DNA from: Lentzea guizhouensis
GTDB lineage: Bacteria > Actinomycetota > Actinomycetes > Mycobacteriales > Pseudonocardiaceae
Assembly (NCBI RefSeq): GCF_001701025.1
Contig: NZ_CP016793.1
Coordinates: forward strand, 8,680,001-8,744,000
DNA: 64,000 nucleotides
Direction: 5' to 3'
The notes beneath the pieces were generated by a model. It had not been told where the DNA came from. It saw nothing but the letters and a program-made list of their open reading frames with translations, and searched no databases. Shown in pieces: positions 6,918 to 15,802 of this stretch; within the stretch, counting starts at the first letter, position 1, and the number at the start of each line of letters is the position of its first letter. Position numbers and translations under genes: made by a program.

Positions 6918-9770
6918 TCATCGAGTGACCGGTGCGGGCGGCACCGGTTCCAGTGTCTGCCAGAGGTGGCGTGCGCGGTCGAGGTGGCGGTCGGCGTGAT
7001 CCGCCGCACCGTGCCGGAGTTCCAGTTCTCCCAGCACCTGGAGGCACTCGGCCTCGTTGCGGCGGTCGCCGTTGCGGCGGAACACACCGGCGGCGGTTTC
7101 AAGTGCGGGGCCTGCTCGGGTGAGGTCGTCGAGTTCGGCGTACACGCTGCCGATGCGTTGTTCGGCGTAGGCGGCGCAGCGCTCGTCGCCGATCTCGTTG
7201 AAGATGGTCAGCGACTGGACGAGGCAGCGCAGCGCTTCCGTGTTGTCGCCGCAGTGCTGGCGGTACTGGCTCATCGTCCGCAGGATCACGGCTTCCCGGT
7301 GCCGGTCGCCGAGTTCCCGCGCGATGCGCAGCCCGTCGGCGATCACGGCGCCGGCGTGGCAACCGTGGCCCTGTTGGAACCGCATGAACCCGATCGAGCT
7401 GCGCAGCTGGGCCCGCATGGGCGGCAGTCCGACCTGGTCGGCCAGGGTCAGCGCGTCGCCGGCGCACCGCAGGGCGAGGTCGTTCCGCTCGAGCACCCGC
7501 CACACGGTGGACAGACCTGCCAGGGCGAGGGCCTCTCCGCGCCGGTCGCCGAGATCCCGGTACAGCCGCAGGGACTCCTCCAGCGCCGTTCTCGCCTCGT
7601 CCAGCTCGTCGAGGTAGATGTGCACCTGCCCGACACCTTGCAGCAGCGCGGCCTGGCCGTGCGCGTTGCCCGCGGCACGGGTGCTTTCCAGGGCGATCCG
7701 GTGGCTGCGCCGCCAGTCCTGGTAGAGGCTGCGGTGGTCGTAGTACGGCACGAACGCCAGCGCGAGCTCCCACACGAGCTCGTCCAGTCCCCACTCGGCG
7801 CCGAGCTCCACGACGCGCAGCAACGTCGCCCGCTCGACGTCGAACCACGAGACCGGGTCGGCCACCGCGTAGCCCGGCTGCCAGCGGTCCGATCGTCCAG
7901 GGGTGTGCTGGAACAAGGCGGGGTGGAACAGGTCGCGTGCCTGTTCGGCCAGTGCGAGCCACGCACCCAGCAACCGCTGCACGGCGGCGCGGCGTTCGGT
8001 CTCGGAGTAGTGGTCGGCGGCCGCGCGGGCGGCATAGGTGCGCAGCAGGTCGTGCAGCCGGTATCGGGGCTGCCCTGCGGCGTCGGTGTCGACCAGCCGG
8101 AGCAGGTTGGCGTCCACGAGGGCGTCCAGCACGTCCTCGGCGTCGTGCTCGCCGATGAGCGGCCCGACCACCCAGCCCGGCAGGGTCTCGGCACCGAGCA
8201 GGCCCATCAGCCGGAACGCCCGCCCGGCTGCCTCGGGCAGTTGCCGCACGCTCAGCTGGAAGCTGGCCCGCACGTCGAGGTCGCCCACGCGCAGCTCAGC
8301 CAGCCGGCGGGACTCGTCCTCCAGCCGCTCGCGCAGGACCCCCAACGTCCACGCGCCGCGGCTGGCGAGCCGCGCCCCCGCGATCCGGATGGCCAGCGGG
8401 AGGTACCCGCACAGGCGGACGATCGCGTCCGACGCCTCGGGCTCGCGTTCGATCCGGTGGGCGCCGCCGACCCGTGCCAGCAGTGTGCGGGCGTCGGCGG
8501 GAGGCAGGACGTCGAGCTCGACGTGATGTGCGCCTTCCAGGTCGGGGAGCCACCGCCTGCTGGTCACGAGCACAGCGCACCCACCCGACGGCGGCAGCAG
8601 CAGCCGCACCTGCCCCGCCCCGGCGGCGTCGTCGAGCAGCAGCAGCACCCGGCGTCCGGCGAGCCGGGAGCGGTACAGGCCTGCACGTTCGTGCAGGCTG
8701 TCCGGCATCACCGCGTCAGTCACGCCCAGCGCGCGCAGCAGCTCCGCGAGCAGCGCCGCGGGATCTCTCGGCGCGGCCGACGTCCCCGCCAGGTCCAGGT
8801 AGAGCTGACCATCCGGGAAGAGCTCACCCACGCGGTGCGCGGCCCTGACGGCGAGCATCGACTTGCCGGTGCCGGGGGCGCCGACCACCACCGGCAGCTG
8901 TCCGCCGGTGAGCAGGTCGTGCACCGCGCTCAGCGCTGCCTCCTGACCGGTGAAGTCGGCGATGTCCGGCGGGAGTTGGCGCGGCTGGTGCGCCTCGGGC
9001 TCGCGGATGGCGCTGACCAGGTCGAGCGCCGGGTCGGCCCGCAGGACCTGGGCGTGCACGCGTTGAAGGCGATGACCGGGATTGGCGCCGAGCTCGTCGG
9101 CGAGCAGCCGGCGGATGTCCTCGTACACGGCGATGGCATCGGCCTGGCGCTCACCGCGGTACAGCCCGATCATCAGCAGTTCGCGGACCCGCTCCCGGTA
9201 CGGGTGCTCGATCGCGAGCCGCGACAGCTCGGCGACGGCCAGTCCGTGCTCACCGCGCAGGAGGTCCAGCTCGGCCAGGTCCTCGAGGGCCGCGAGGCGG
9301 TACTCCTCCAGGCGGATGCGTTCGGTCTCCGCCGCCGGTGTGTCGATTCCGCTGAACGCTGGTCCCCGCCACAGCGCCACGGCCTGCGACAGCCGTTCCC
9401 ACGCGGTGGCGAGGTCTCCGTCGTTCCTGGTCGTCCTCGCCTGCGTCAGGCTCTGCGCGAACACGGCGCTGTCGAGCTGGTCCGGCGCCACCCGCAGCCG
9501 GTACCCGGAGCCCACCGTCTCCAGCACGCCGCCGTCGGCGCCGAGCGAGCGGCGCAGGTCGCCGACGCACTTCTGCACGAGGTTGAGGGCGCTCCGGGGC
9601 GGCTTCGGCCCCCAGGCGCACTCGATGATCTGGTCGCGATCCACACGATTGTTCGCGTGCAACAACAACAGTCCGAGAACCTGACTGCTCTTTCCCGGTC
9701 TGAGTCCTACCGCTTCCGATCCCCTCCACACGATGACAGGTCCGAGAACCCCGAACCGAAGATCTGGCAT
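6918..9770 (-). CDS. AfsR/SARP-family transcriptional regulator with NB-ARC and TPR domains
   Basis: GGAGGG lies 8 bases before ATG 9770; 950 residues. Residues 1-95 form the OmpR-like winged helix (LRFGVLGPVIVW, KSSQVLGLLLLHANN, RRSLGADGG), 96-245 the bacterial activation domain (BTAD), about 270-530 an NB-ARC ATPase with Walker A GAPGTGKS near 297 and Walker B RVLLLLDDA, and the remainder TPR repeats. This is the architecture of AfsR-like regulators that sense a signal through the ATPase/TPR half and activate secondary metabolism or development. It diverges from the secreted-protein gene at 9901; that gene cluster, and conceivably the distant cluster at 51-64 kb, are possible targets. Confidence 0.93.
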   Translation of the reverse strand: MPDLRFGVLGPVIVWRGSEAVGLRPGKSSQVLGLLLLHANNRVDRDQIIECAWGPKPPRSALNLVQKCVGDLRRSLGADGGVLETVGSGYRLRVAPDQLDSAVFAQSLTQARTTRNDGDLATAWERLSQAVALWRGPAFSGIDTPAAETERIRLEEYRLAALEDLAELDLLRGEHGLAVAELSRLAIEHPYRERVRELLMIGLYRGERQADAIAVYEDIRRLLADELGANPGHRLQRVHAQVLRADPALDLVSAIREPEAHQPRQLPPDIADFTGQEAALSAVHDLLTGGQLPVVVGAPGTGKSMLAVRAAHRVGELFPDGQLYLDLAGTSAAPRDPAALLAELLRALGVTDAVMPDSLHERAGLYRSRLAGRRVLLLLDDAAGAGQVRLLLPPSGGCAVLVTSRRWLPDLEGAHHVELDVLPPADARTLLARVGGAHRIEREPEASDAIVRLCGYLPLAIRIAGARLASRGAWTLGVLRERLEDESRRLAELRVGDLDVRASFQLSVRQLPEAAGRAFRLMGLLGAETLPGWVVGPLIGEHDAEDVLDALVDANLLRLVDTDAAGQPRYRLHDLLRTYAARAAADHYSETERRAAVQRLLGAWLALAEQARDLFHPALFQHTPGRSDRWQPGYAVADPVSWFDVERATLLRVVELGAEWGLDELVWELALAFVPYYDHRSLYQDWRRSHRIALESTRAAGNAHGQAALLQGVGQVHIYLDELDEARTALEESLRLYRDLGDRRGEALALAGLSTVWRVLERNDLALRCAGDALTLADQVGLPPMRAQLRSSIGFMRFQQGHGCHAGAVIADGLRIARELGDRHREAVILRTMSQYRQHCGDNTEALRCLVQSLTIFNEIGDERCAAYAEQRIGSVYAELDDLTRAGPALETAAGVFRRNGDRRNEAECLQVLGELELRHGAADHADRHLDRARHLWQTLEPVPPAPVTR

Positions 9771-9900
9771 CCCGCTGTCCCTCCCCGCCGCCAACGGTAC
9801 GCCGACCAGTGACTTTCCGTGAGATTTCCGTGACGGTGCAGCACCGCCCGGCACAGTTCGCGGCACACCGGACCCAGAACCGTTGCGAAGGGGAGAAGCG

Positions 9901-10359
9901 ATGAGTCTCATCGGGAGAGCAGCACGATCGTTGTGGACCGCGTTGCCGTTGGCCGCCGTGGTGGTGGGCGCGGGCATTGTGTCGGCGACACCCGCGAACG
10001 CGGCGGTGTCGTGCTCGGGAACCGTCAGCTACAGCGACACCATCAGCGGCGTCGGCGAGCTGACGATCTTCTACAACAACTCCGACGGTGGCACCAACAG
10101 CGCCTGCTTCTACCACCGGGGTGCGGCCTACGGGGTCGCCGCACCGACCTACGTCCGGATCTTCCGATGCGTCGAGACCAGCGGCGAGGGCAGGCCGTGC
10201 ACGATCGACCGCTCGTCCACCCCGGACCTGGGCAACTACCGCTACCACGCCGGGCCCAGGGGTGTGACGGGCACGGCCAGCCGCTGCGTGGCCGCCATCG
10301 GCTACATCGACTGGGGCGGCGCGCGCCACGGGATCAGCAGCGGCCGTCAGGGCTGCTGA
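9901..10359 (+). CDS. Small secreted hypothetical protein
   Basis: GGGGAGAAGCG precedes ATG 9901. The 152-residue product has a Sec signal peptide (ALPLAAVVVGAGIVSATPANA) and a compact mature domain with six cysteines (VSCSG, SACFYHRG, IFRCVET, RPCTIDR, SRCVAAIG and the C-terminal Cys), presumably three disulfides. Aromatic/Gly-rich segments (GELTIFYNNSDGG, TYVRIFRC, NYRYHAGP) suggest a beta-sandwich; similar spore-associated-protein-like secreted proteins occur in streptomycetes. It is the first gene of a rightward run of cell-wall-related genes and is divergent from the SARP gene. Confidence 0.75.
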   Translation: MSLIGRAARSLWTALPLAAVVVGAGIVSATPANAAVSCSGTVSYSDTISGVGELTIFYNNSDGGTNSACFYHRGAAYGVAAPTYVRIFRCVETSGEGRPCTIDRSSTPDLGNYRYHAGPRGVTGTASRCVAAIGYIDWGGARHGISSGRQGC

Positions 10360-10404
10360 CAGCAGCGGGTTCGCACCACATCAGACCGTCAGCGAGGAGA
10401 GATC

Positions 10405-10941
10405 GTGTTCGGGAAGTTCAGTCTCAGGTGTGGAGTCGCCGTCGCCGCCGTCGTCGGGGTCGTCGCCGCGGTCCCGGTCCAGGCCGGCGCGGCCCCGGCG
10501 GCGCCGGGGGTGCGGGCGTCGTTCGAGGGGCGGACCATCAACCTGGCCGAGAGCTGGGAGGACGCGCGGGTGTGCGCCGAGCTCACCCTCGACGACGTCC
10601 GTTGCTTCCGGACGCCGCAGGAGCTCGCCGCCGCCACGGGTGAGGTCGGCGCCGCGAAGGTGGAGGACTGCAAGTACACGTGGGTCTGCCTGTGGGCCGA
10701 CATCAACCACAACGGCAGGCGGCTGCAGTGGAACGAGCCGGGTAGGAAGAAGCTCGCGGACTGGGGGTTCCGCGACCAGGCCAGCAGCGGTGCGTTGAAC
10801 CGCATCCAGGGCGGGGCGACGCTGGTCAACTACCGCACCGCGCTGCCGGACCAGCAGGCGTTCCTGCGCGCCGGCGGGATCTACTCCGACTTCCGGGAGT
10901 TCGGCTGGAACGACAAGACCGACGAGATCCAGGTCGGTTAG
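10405..10941 (+). CDS. Secreted peptidase-inhibitor-I36-family protein
   Basis: GTG 10405 with GAGGAG 5-6 bases upstream; 178 residues. Signal peptide VAVAAVVGVVAAVPVQAGAA. The mature part carries the I36 hallmark order: a Cys pair around CKYTWVCLWADINHNGRRL, a tryptophan-rich strand (LADWGFRDQASSGALN) and a closing FREFGWNDKTDEIQV, which resembles the W-N-D-x-x-(D/S) end of I36/beta-gamma-crystallin-like domains. Likely extracellular; it may inhibit a protease or bind wall material. It stops 3 bases before the GTG of the large muralytic gene, so the two are almost certainly co-transcribed. Confidence 0.75.
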   Translation: MFGKFSLRCGVAVAAVVGVVAAVPVQAGAAPAAPGVRASFEGRTINLAESWEDARVCAELTLDDVRCFRTPQELAAATGEVGAAKVEDCKYTWVCLWADINHNGRRLQWNEPGRKKLADWGFRDQASSGALNRIQGGATLVNYRTALPDQQAFLRAGGIYSDFREFGWNDKTDEIQVG

Positions 10942-10944
10942 GCC

Positions 10945-13164
10945 GTGGCCGACGAGTTGGTCAGACGGGCCCAGCAGTTCGTCAACGTGGCGTACGGCAG
11001 CCGGATCGGGATGACGGTCGCGGAGGACGGCCGCACCAAGTGGGAGGTCATGCACGCGCTCACCCGCGCGGTGCAGCTGGAGCTCGGTCTGTCGCCGCTG
11101 TCGAACAGCTTCGGCCCGTCGACCCTGGCCGCGCTGACGTCGAAGTACCCGAAGCTGAACTTCGGCACCGTGCCGTCGGACAACTTCTGCCGCATCATCC
11201 AGTCGGCGCTGTACTGCAAGGGCTACGACGGCGACGGCATCAGCGGCACCTACAGCCCGCGCGTGCAGGCGGCCGTGACCGCGCTCAAGGCGGACATGGG
11301 CCTCGCCACGGCGTTCCCCGGCAGCGACCTCACGCCGAAGGTGTTCAAGGGCCTGCTGAACATGGACGCCTACGTGGTGGTCGGCTCGGGTTCGGCGACG
11401 GTGCGCGAAATCCAGCAGTGGCTCAACGGCCGTTACATCGGCCGGCGTGACTTCTTCGCCGTCCCCTGCGACGGCCACCACTCCCGCGACGTGGCCAAGT
11501 CGCTGCTGTACGCGATCCAGTACGAGCTCGGGATGGCCGACGGCACCGCCAACGGGGTGTTCGGTCCCGGCACGCAGGCAGGTCTGCGGCAGCAGACGGT
11601 CGGACGGGGCAGCACGGGCATCTGGGTGTGGCTGTTCTCGGCGGCCATGCTGTTGAACAAGCGACCCGTGGGCTTCACCGGAACGTTCGACGCGGCGCTC
11701 GCCGACGAGGTGGGCGCGTTCCAGTCGTTCGCGCGGCTCACGCTGAACGCCACCGCCGACTTCCCGACCTGGGCGTCCCTGCTCGTGTCCTACGGCGACC
11801 AGAGCCGCACCGGCGAGGCGTGCGACGGCGTCACCAGGATCACGGCGGCCCGCGCGGCCACTTTGCGGGCGCAGGGCGTCAAGTACGTCGGCCGGTACCT
11901 CACCGCCCTGAGCAAGACCTTCCTGCCGGAGAAACCGATCCAGCCGGGCGAGCTGAGCACCATCGCCGAGAACGGCCTGGCGTGCTTCCCGATCTACCAA
12001 ACCTCCGGGCGGGACGCGTCGGGGTTCAACTACGCGGCCGGGCGCGCCGCGGGGTACGCGGCGATGAACGCGGCTCTGGACCACGGCTTCAAGACCGGCA
12101 CGCGGATCTTCTTCGCGGTCGACTTCGACGCGCTCGACGGGGAGGTCACCGCCAGCATCCTCCCCCACTTCAAGGGCATCAACGACGCCATTGCCGACGC
12201 CGGAAACCCTTATGTGGTGGGCATCTACGGCCCGCGCAACGTGTGTTCGCGGGTCGCGTCGGCCGGGCACTCCTCGGCGAGCTTCGTGTCGGACATGTCC
12301 TCGGGCTTCTCCGGCAACCTGGGCTATCCGCTGCCGGCGGACTGGGCGTACGACCAGATCGTCACGCGGACGCTCGGCTCCGGCGAGGGCCGGATCGAGA
12401 TCGACGTCAACATCGCCTCCGGCCGCGACGTCGGGCAGAGCTCGTTCAACCCGCCGAGGGCCGTCGTCCCGGACACCCTCCTGCCGGCCGACCTGTACGC
12501 GAACCTCGAGCTCGACGTCGGCAGGTACATGGAGTCGATCGGGTTTCCCAACGACGGTGGCGTGCGGACCCATTCGCACCAGGAGTGCCTCCAGACAACG
12601 GTGCGGGCGCACGACGCCCTGATCACCGAGCTGTCGAACCGGTACAACATGCGCAAGGCGCTGATCCAGGCGTCGGCGTACTGGGAGATGCGGCACATCG
12701 GCATCGAGGACCACGCCAAGGACGCGGCGGTCGAGGCTTACCACAAGACCGGCGTCGGCGAGCGGGACTCGTCGACCGGCATCGCGCAGATCTTCGGTGA
12801 GGCGGCCCTGCGGGCGTGGAACCACTGCATCAACCGGGAGTTCGTGACCGGCGTGATCCGGGATCCGGACAACGACGACCACCTCTACGCCGCGTGGCAG
12901 GAGGTCAGGAACGACGAGGCGCATGCCCTCCGCACGGTGTCGCTGCTGCACCTGTGGGCCGTCGACGGCAAACCCGGTGGGAAGAACCCACCCGAAGGCG
13001 AAGCGGTGCTGCGACCCATGGCGCTGGACTACATGGAGTGGGAGATCTTCGAGATCCTGCGGCGCTACCAAGGCTGGGACAGCGAAGCGAGGGAGCACGC
13101 CGGCCAGCGCATGGCGCTCTACCACGTCCTCGACAAGTACAACGGCATCGCCCGACACAGATGA
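10945..13164 (+). CDS. Multi-domain DUF1906 glycoside-hydrolase-like protein with peptidoglycan-binding and lysozyme-like modules
   Basis: A 739-residue protein from GTG 10945. Residues about 1-290 hold repeated peptidoglycan-binding-like units (LSPLSNSFGPSTLAALTSK; GISGTYSPRVQAAVTALK; GTANGVFGPGTQAGLRQQ; GTFDAALADEVGAFQ). Residues about 295-490 are a DUF1906 (Rv2525c-like) glycoside-hydrolase-like TIM barrel: KYVGRYLTAL, IFFAVDFDALDG, GIYGPRNVC, DWAYDQI. Residues about 520-735 contain ALIQASAYWEMRHIG and DSSTGIAQIFGEAAL, resembling a lysozyme/transglycosylase fold with its Glu. No Sec, Tat or membrane signal is visible, odd for a wall enzyme flanked by exported proteins; export may use another route. 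Family calls are good, substrate is inferred. Confidence 0.8.
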   Translation: MADELVRRAQQFVNVAYGSRIGMTVAEDGRTKWEVMHALTRAVQLELGLSPLSNSFGPSTLAALTSKYPKLNFGTVPSDNFCRIIQSALYCKGYDGDGISGTYSPRVQAAVTALKADMGLATAFPGSDLTPKVFKGLLNMDAYVVVGSGSATVREIQQWLNGRYIGRRDFFAVPCDGHHSRDVAKSLLYAIQYELGMADGTANGVFGPGTQAGLRQQTVGRGSTGIWVWLFSAAMLLNKRPVGFTGTFDAALADEVGAFQSFARLTLNATADFPTWASLLVSYGDQSRTGEACDGVTRITAARAATLRAQGVKYVGRYLTALSKTFLPEKPIQPGELSTIAENGLACFPIYQTSGRDASGFNYAAGRAAGYAAMNAALDHGFKTGTRIFFAVDFDALDGEVTASILPHFKGINDAIADAGNPYVVGIYGPRNVCSRVASAGHSSASFVSDMSSGFSGNLGYPLPADWAYDQIVTRTLGSGEGRIEIDVNIASGRDVGQSSFNPPRAVVPDTLLPADLYANLELDVGRYMESIGFPNDGGVRTHSHQECLQTTVRAHDALITELSNRYNMRKALIQASAYWEMRHIGIEDHAKDAAVEAYHKTGVGERDSSTGIAQIFGEAALRAWNHCINREFVTGVIRDPDNDDHLYAAWQEVRNDEAHALRTVSLLHLWAVDGKPGGKNPPEGEAVLRPMALDYMEWEIFEILRRYQGWDSEAREHAGQRMALYHVLDKYNGIARHR

Positions 13165-13177
13165 GAGAGGATTCGAC

Positions 13178-13801
13178 GTGACCGGAGTACAACGCCGGAC
13201 GCTGCTCCTCGCCACGGCCGCGGCGGGCGTCGCGGCCGCTTTGCCCACCACCGCGGCGAGTGCTGCCACCGGTCCGTCCGAACTGGACGAGCTGGTCAGA
13301 GCCGCGGAGCAGCGGCACGGGCGAGTGCGCACCGGCACGCCGTCGCGCAACGGGTGGGAGATGGAGAAGGTCGCCGACGACCGCGGCAACGTCCACATGC
13401 GACTCGTGCCGGGCGCACCGCTGCCGGGCGTCCAGATCCGCTTGGGCGCGCCGGCAGCCGTGCTCGTGCACCTGGTGCACCGGTTCCACTGCGAGGTGGA
13501 CGAACTGCACGACGGCGACGTCGTCGGCTGGCACTCGCCGTCGAGCGTCCAGCGGTGGCTGCCGGAATCCAACCTGGCTTCGGGAACGGCTGTGCGAATT
13601 CGTCCAGGACACCACCCGGTCGGGACGCGGGGCGGTTTCCACCCGCCGCAGGTGCAGGCGATCCGGGGCATCATCGCGGACCTCGGGAACATCGTCCGCT
13701 GGGGTGGTGACGACACGGCGGCGGACGAGGCGTTGTTCTACCTCGACATCGGCCCCGATGACCGGCGGCTTGCACAGGTCGTCCGACGGATGCGGCTGTA
13801 G
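13178..13801 (+). CDS. Exported hypothetical protein with Tat-like signal
   Basis: GAGAGAGG precedes GTG 13178; 207 residues. The N-terminus VQRRTLLLATAAAGVAAALPTTAASA has a twin-arginine-like start, a hydrophobic core and an AxA site. The mature part is basic and has no cysteines, with EMEKVADDRGNVHMRLVPG, LVHLVHRFHCEVDEL, RGGFHPPQVQAIRGIIADLG and ALFYLDIGPDD. I do not recognise the family. It begins 13 bases after the large muralytic gene and is probably the last gene of that operon, so a role at the cell wall is likely. Confidence 0.65.
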   Translation: MTGVQRRTLLLATAAAGVAAALPTTAASAATGPSELDELVRAAEQRHGRVRTGTPSRNGWEMEKVADDRGNVHMRLVPGAPLPGVQIRLGAPAAVLVHLVHRFHCEVDELHDGDVVGWHSPSSVQRWLPESNLASGTAVRIRPGHHPVGTRGGFHPPQVQAIRGIIADLGNIVRWGGDDTAADEALFYLDIGPDDRRLAQVVRRMRL

Positions 13802-14029
13802 GCACGCAGGGTGAGCGGCGCCTCGCGGACACCGTCGGAAGCCCGTGGGCATGCTGCCGGAGGGAAAGGGGGATGTTCACGCCAATAGCAAGCACTGGCG
13901 GGCACATCACGTACGTCTGGGTTGAATCAGGTCCCGCTCACAGCAACACGAACTCCACTGTCGACGACGGGAACTCCAGTCGCACCGAGGCCAAGAAGAT
14001 GTGGAAATCCGACGATGCGATCGGGTCGA

Positions 14030-14290
14030 GCCGCGTATGGAGGCACCTGGTTCTGCCCGCACTGCCTGGCCGAGTCCGGCGGACGGTGGCAGCTGTGGTG
14101 GCGAGCGGGCGGGTCGTTCGCCTGCGCCCGGCATCGGTGCTCGCTCGCCGACCGCTGCCCGGACTGCGGGCAGGCACCCCAGCCGGGTTCGGTCTGGGCT
14201 CAGGTACCGCAGGCCTTCCGCTGCACCACCGGCGTCACCGGCCCTGCGCGCCCCTGTGCGGCCACGACATCTCCCCCATCGACATGGCTT
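14030..14290 (+). pseudogene. TniQ-like fragment
   Basis: The plus strand reads YGGTWFCPHCLAESGG, then RWQLWWRAGGSFACARHRC and SLADRCPDCGQAP, followed by a further cysteine pair. This is the zinc-finger/N-terminal signature of TniQ, the target-selection partner of Tn7-like and Tn5053-like transposases and of stand-alone actinobacterial TniQ genes. No start codon with a ribosome binding site, no C-terminal domain and no tniA/tniB are present. The frame runs on into the lipid kinase gene by chance. A relic of a transposition module. Confidence 0.6.
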
Positions 14291-14449
14291 GATCGACAAG
14301 TACAGCAATGCGGGGCCAGCCCCTGCCGCACTCGCTCCGGCGACATGGGGCGTGACTGTGAACCGGCCCGGCCGGGTCCACAGCGCTTTGCGTGTCGCGT
14401 TCACGTGTATGTTCGCCTCTCGCCGGGCATCCGATCCGCTGTCAACCTC

Positions 14450-15364
14450 GTGAAGGCGGTTCGGGTGGATCCATGGCGTGACAGGCTTCGTGTGGCAGTG
14501 GTCGTTCATCCGGTCGCCGCGGTGGACCACTCCGGATTGCGGGACCTGGTATCCCGTACCGCCCGGGACCGCGGCTGGTGCGAGCCGCAGTGGTTCGAGA
14601 CCACCCGTGACGATGCCGGGACGGGGGTGACGGCACTCGCCCTGCGCAACCACCCGCGGCTGGTCCTGGCGTGTGGTGGAGACGGCACGGTGAACGCGGT
14701 GGCCGCCGGGTTGGCGCACACCGGGGTGGCGATGGGAATCGTGCCGATCGGCACGGGGAACCTCGTGGCCCGGAACCTGGGAATCGGCAGTGAGGTGGAG
14801 GACGCCGTCACGTCGGCGTTCGACGGGGCGGACCGCCGCGTCGACATGGGCCTGCTGGACGGACGCCCTTTCGTCGGCATGGGTGGGATCGGTCTGGACG
14901 CGGAGATGGTCCGCGACACCTCGCCCAGGATGAAGCGCCTCCTGGGGTGGCCCGCATATGTACCAGCGGTCCTCAAGGGTCTGAGGTCGGGCGCCAGCCG
15001 GGTGACTGTCCGGTTGGACGACGGCCCCTGGCTGACCCGCCGCGTCCTCGGGGCGGTCGTCGGCAACATAGGCGCCTTGCAGGGCGGGGTTTCCCTCCTG
15101 CCGGAGGCAGATCCCGCCGATGGGCTCCTGGACCTGGCGTTGCTGCGTGACGTGCACACCAGGGGTTGGCTGGTCACGGCGGGACGTCTGATCGGTTCCC
15201 GCCGGGTGGACGGGCCGGCGGTGGAGCGGTTCCGGTTCCGACGCTTGGAGTTGCGCAGCAGCCGCACCAAGCCGTTCGAGGTCGACGGAGAAGTCTGCGG
15301 GACAACCAGGTCACTGAAGGTCGAGGTGAACCCCGGAGCGCTCGTCGTCAAGGTGCCGGCATGA
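14450..15364 (+). CDS. Diacylglycerol-kinase-type lipid kinase
   Basis: About 304 residues from GTG 14450; another GTG at 14465 is possible, and neither has a strong ribosome binding site. The catalytic domain has LVLACGGDGTVNAVAAGLA (the GGDGT nucleotide-binding motif), IVPIGTGNLVARNLGI and the C-terminal FEVDGE motif. These define the DAGK/YegS/BmrU family, which phosphorylates diacylglycerol, sphingosine-like or other lipids using ATP. No membrane segment is present; such proteins act at the inner membrane face. The frame is fused in phase to a TniQ fragment upstream by chance. Substrate cannot be told from sequence. Confidence 0.85.
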   Translation: MKAVRVDPWRDRLRVAVVVHPVAAVDHSGLRDLVSRTARDRGWCEPQWFETTRDDAGTGVTALALRNHPRLVLACGGDGTVNAVAAGLAHTGVAMGIVPIGTGNLVARNLGIGSEVEDAVTSAFDGADRRVDMGLLDGRPFVGMGGIGLDAEMVRDTSPRMKRLLGWPAYVPAVLKGLRSGASRVTVRLDDGPWLTRRVLGAVVGNIGALQGGVSLLPEADPADGLLDLALLRDVHTRGWLVTAGRLIGSRRVDGPAVERFRFRRLELRSSRTKPFEVDGEVCGTTRSLKVEVNPGALVVKVPA

Positions 15365-15802
15365 ACTCGGCGACCCCGTTCCGAAAGCTGTCGTCGGTCG
15401 CCGACTGTGATCCGCATTCCGGACGACCGCGGGAGTACTGGTGCGGTTGCGGCGCGAGCGTGACGACCTTGTGCGTGGTGGGCGTTGGGGAGCATCGGCG
15501 CAGCGGCAGCCACCGCGCTCGCCGGGTACGGCCTCGGGCGGCTGAGAGATGAACCAGTGTCGGCAGCACGTGCACGCCACTTCCAGGAGCAGGCGGTGCT
15601 GCGGGTCGATCAGCTCCGCTTCCTGCCGCTGAGGCCGAACGCCTCGGTGTCGAAGGCACCGACGTCACCGTCCAGGAACCCGCCGACCCAGCTCGGCGGC
15701 CGCGCGGACTGTTCCTCCAGCGCACCGAGTTCTGCCGGGTCCCAGCGATCCGCAGGTGCGCTGCCGACGACGTCAAGACCCGAGCAGACACCTGAAGACT
15801 CG
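15365..15802. other. Unassigned stretch
   Basis: No recognisable gene. An ATG at 15361 overlaps the lipid kinase stop, but its product (64 residues) has no protein-like pattern. A second plus frame contains an Ala/Gly-rich hydrophobic bit (AIGAAAATALAGYGLG) that may be a remnant. The minus strand downstream of the YbaB gene gives only low-complexity frames. Confidence 0.4.

Noticed and set aside
6705..9812. A 1035-residue open frame on the plus strand opposite the SARP gene
   Set aside because: Antisense mirror of a high-GC coding sequence; the minus strand has the full SARP-NB-ARC-TPR domain series with a ribosome binding site, while the plus reading has no motifs.
10381..13716. A 1111-residue minus-strand frame opposite the wall-protein cluster
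   Set aside because: Arg/Val/Pro-rich shadow frame without family features; the plus strand has recognisable domains, signal peptides and ribosome binding sites.
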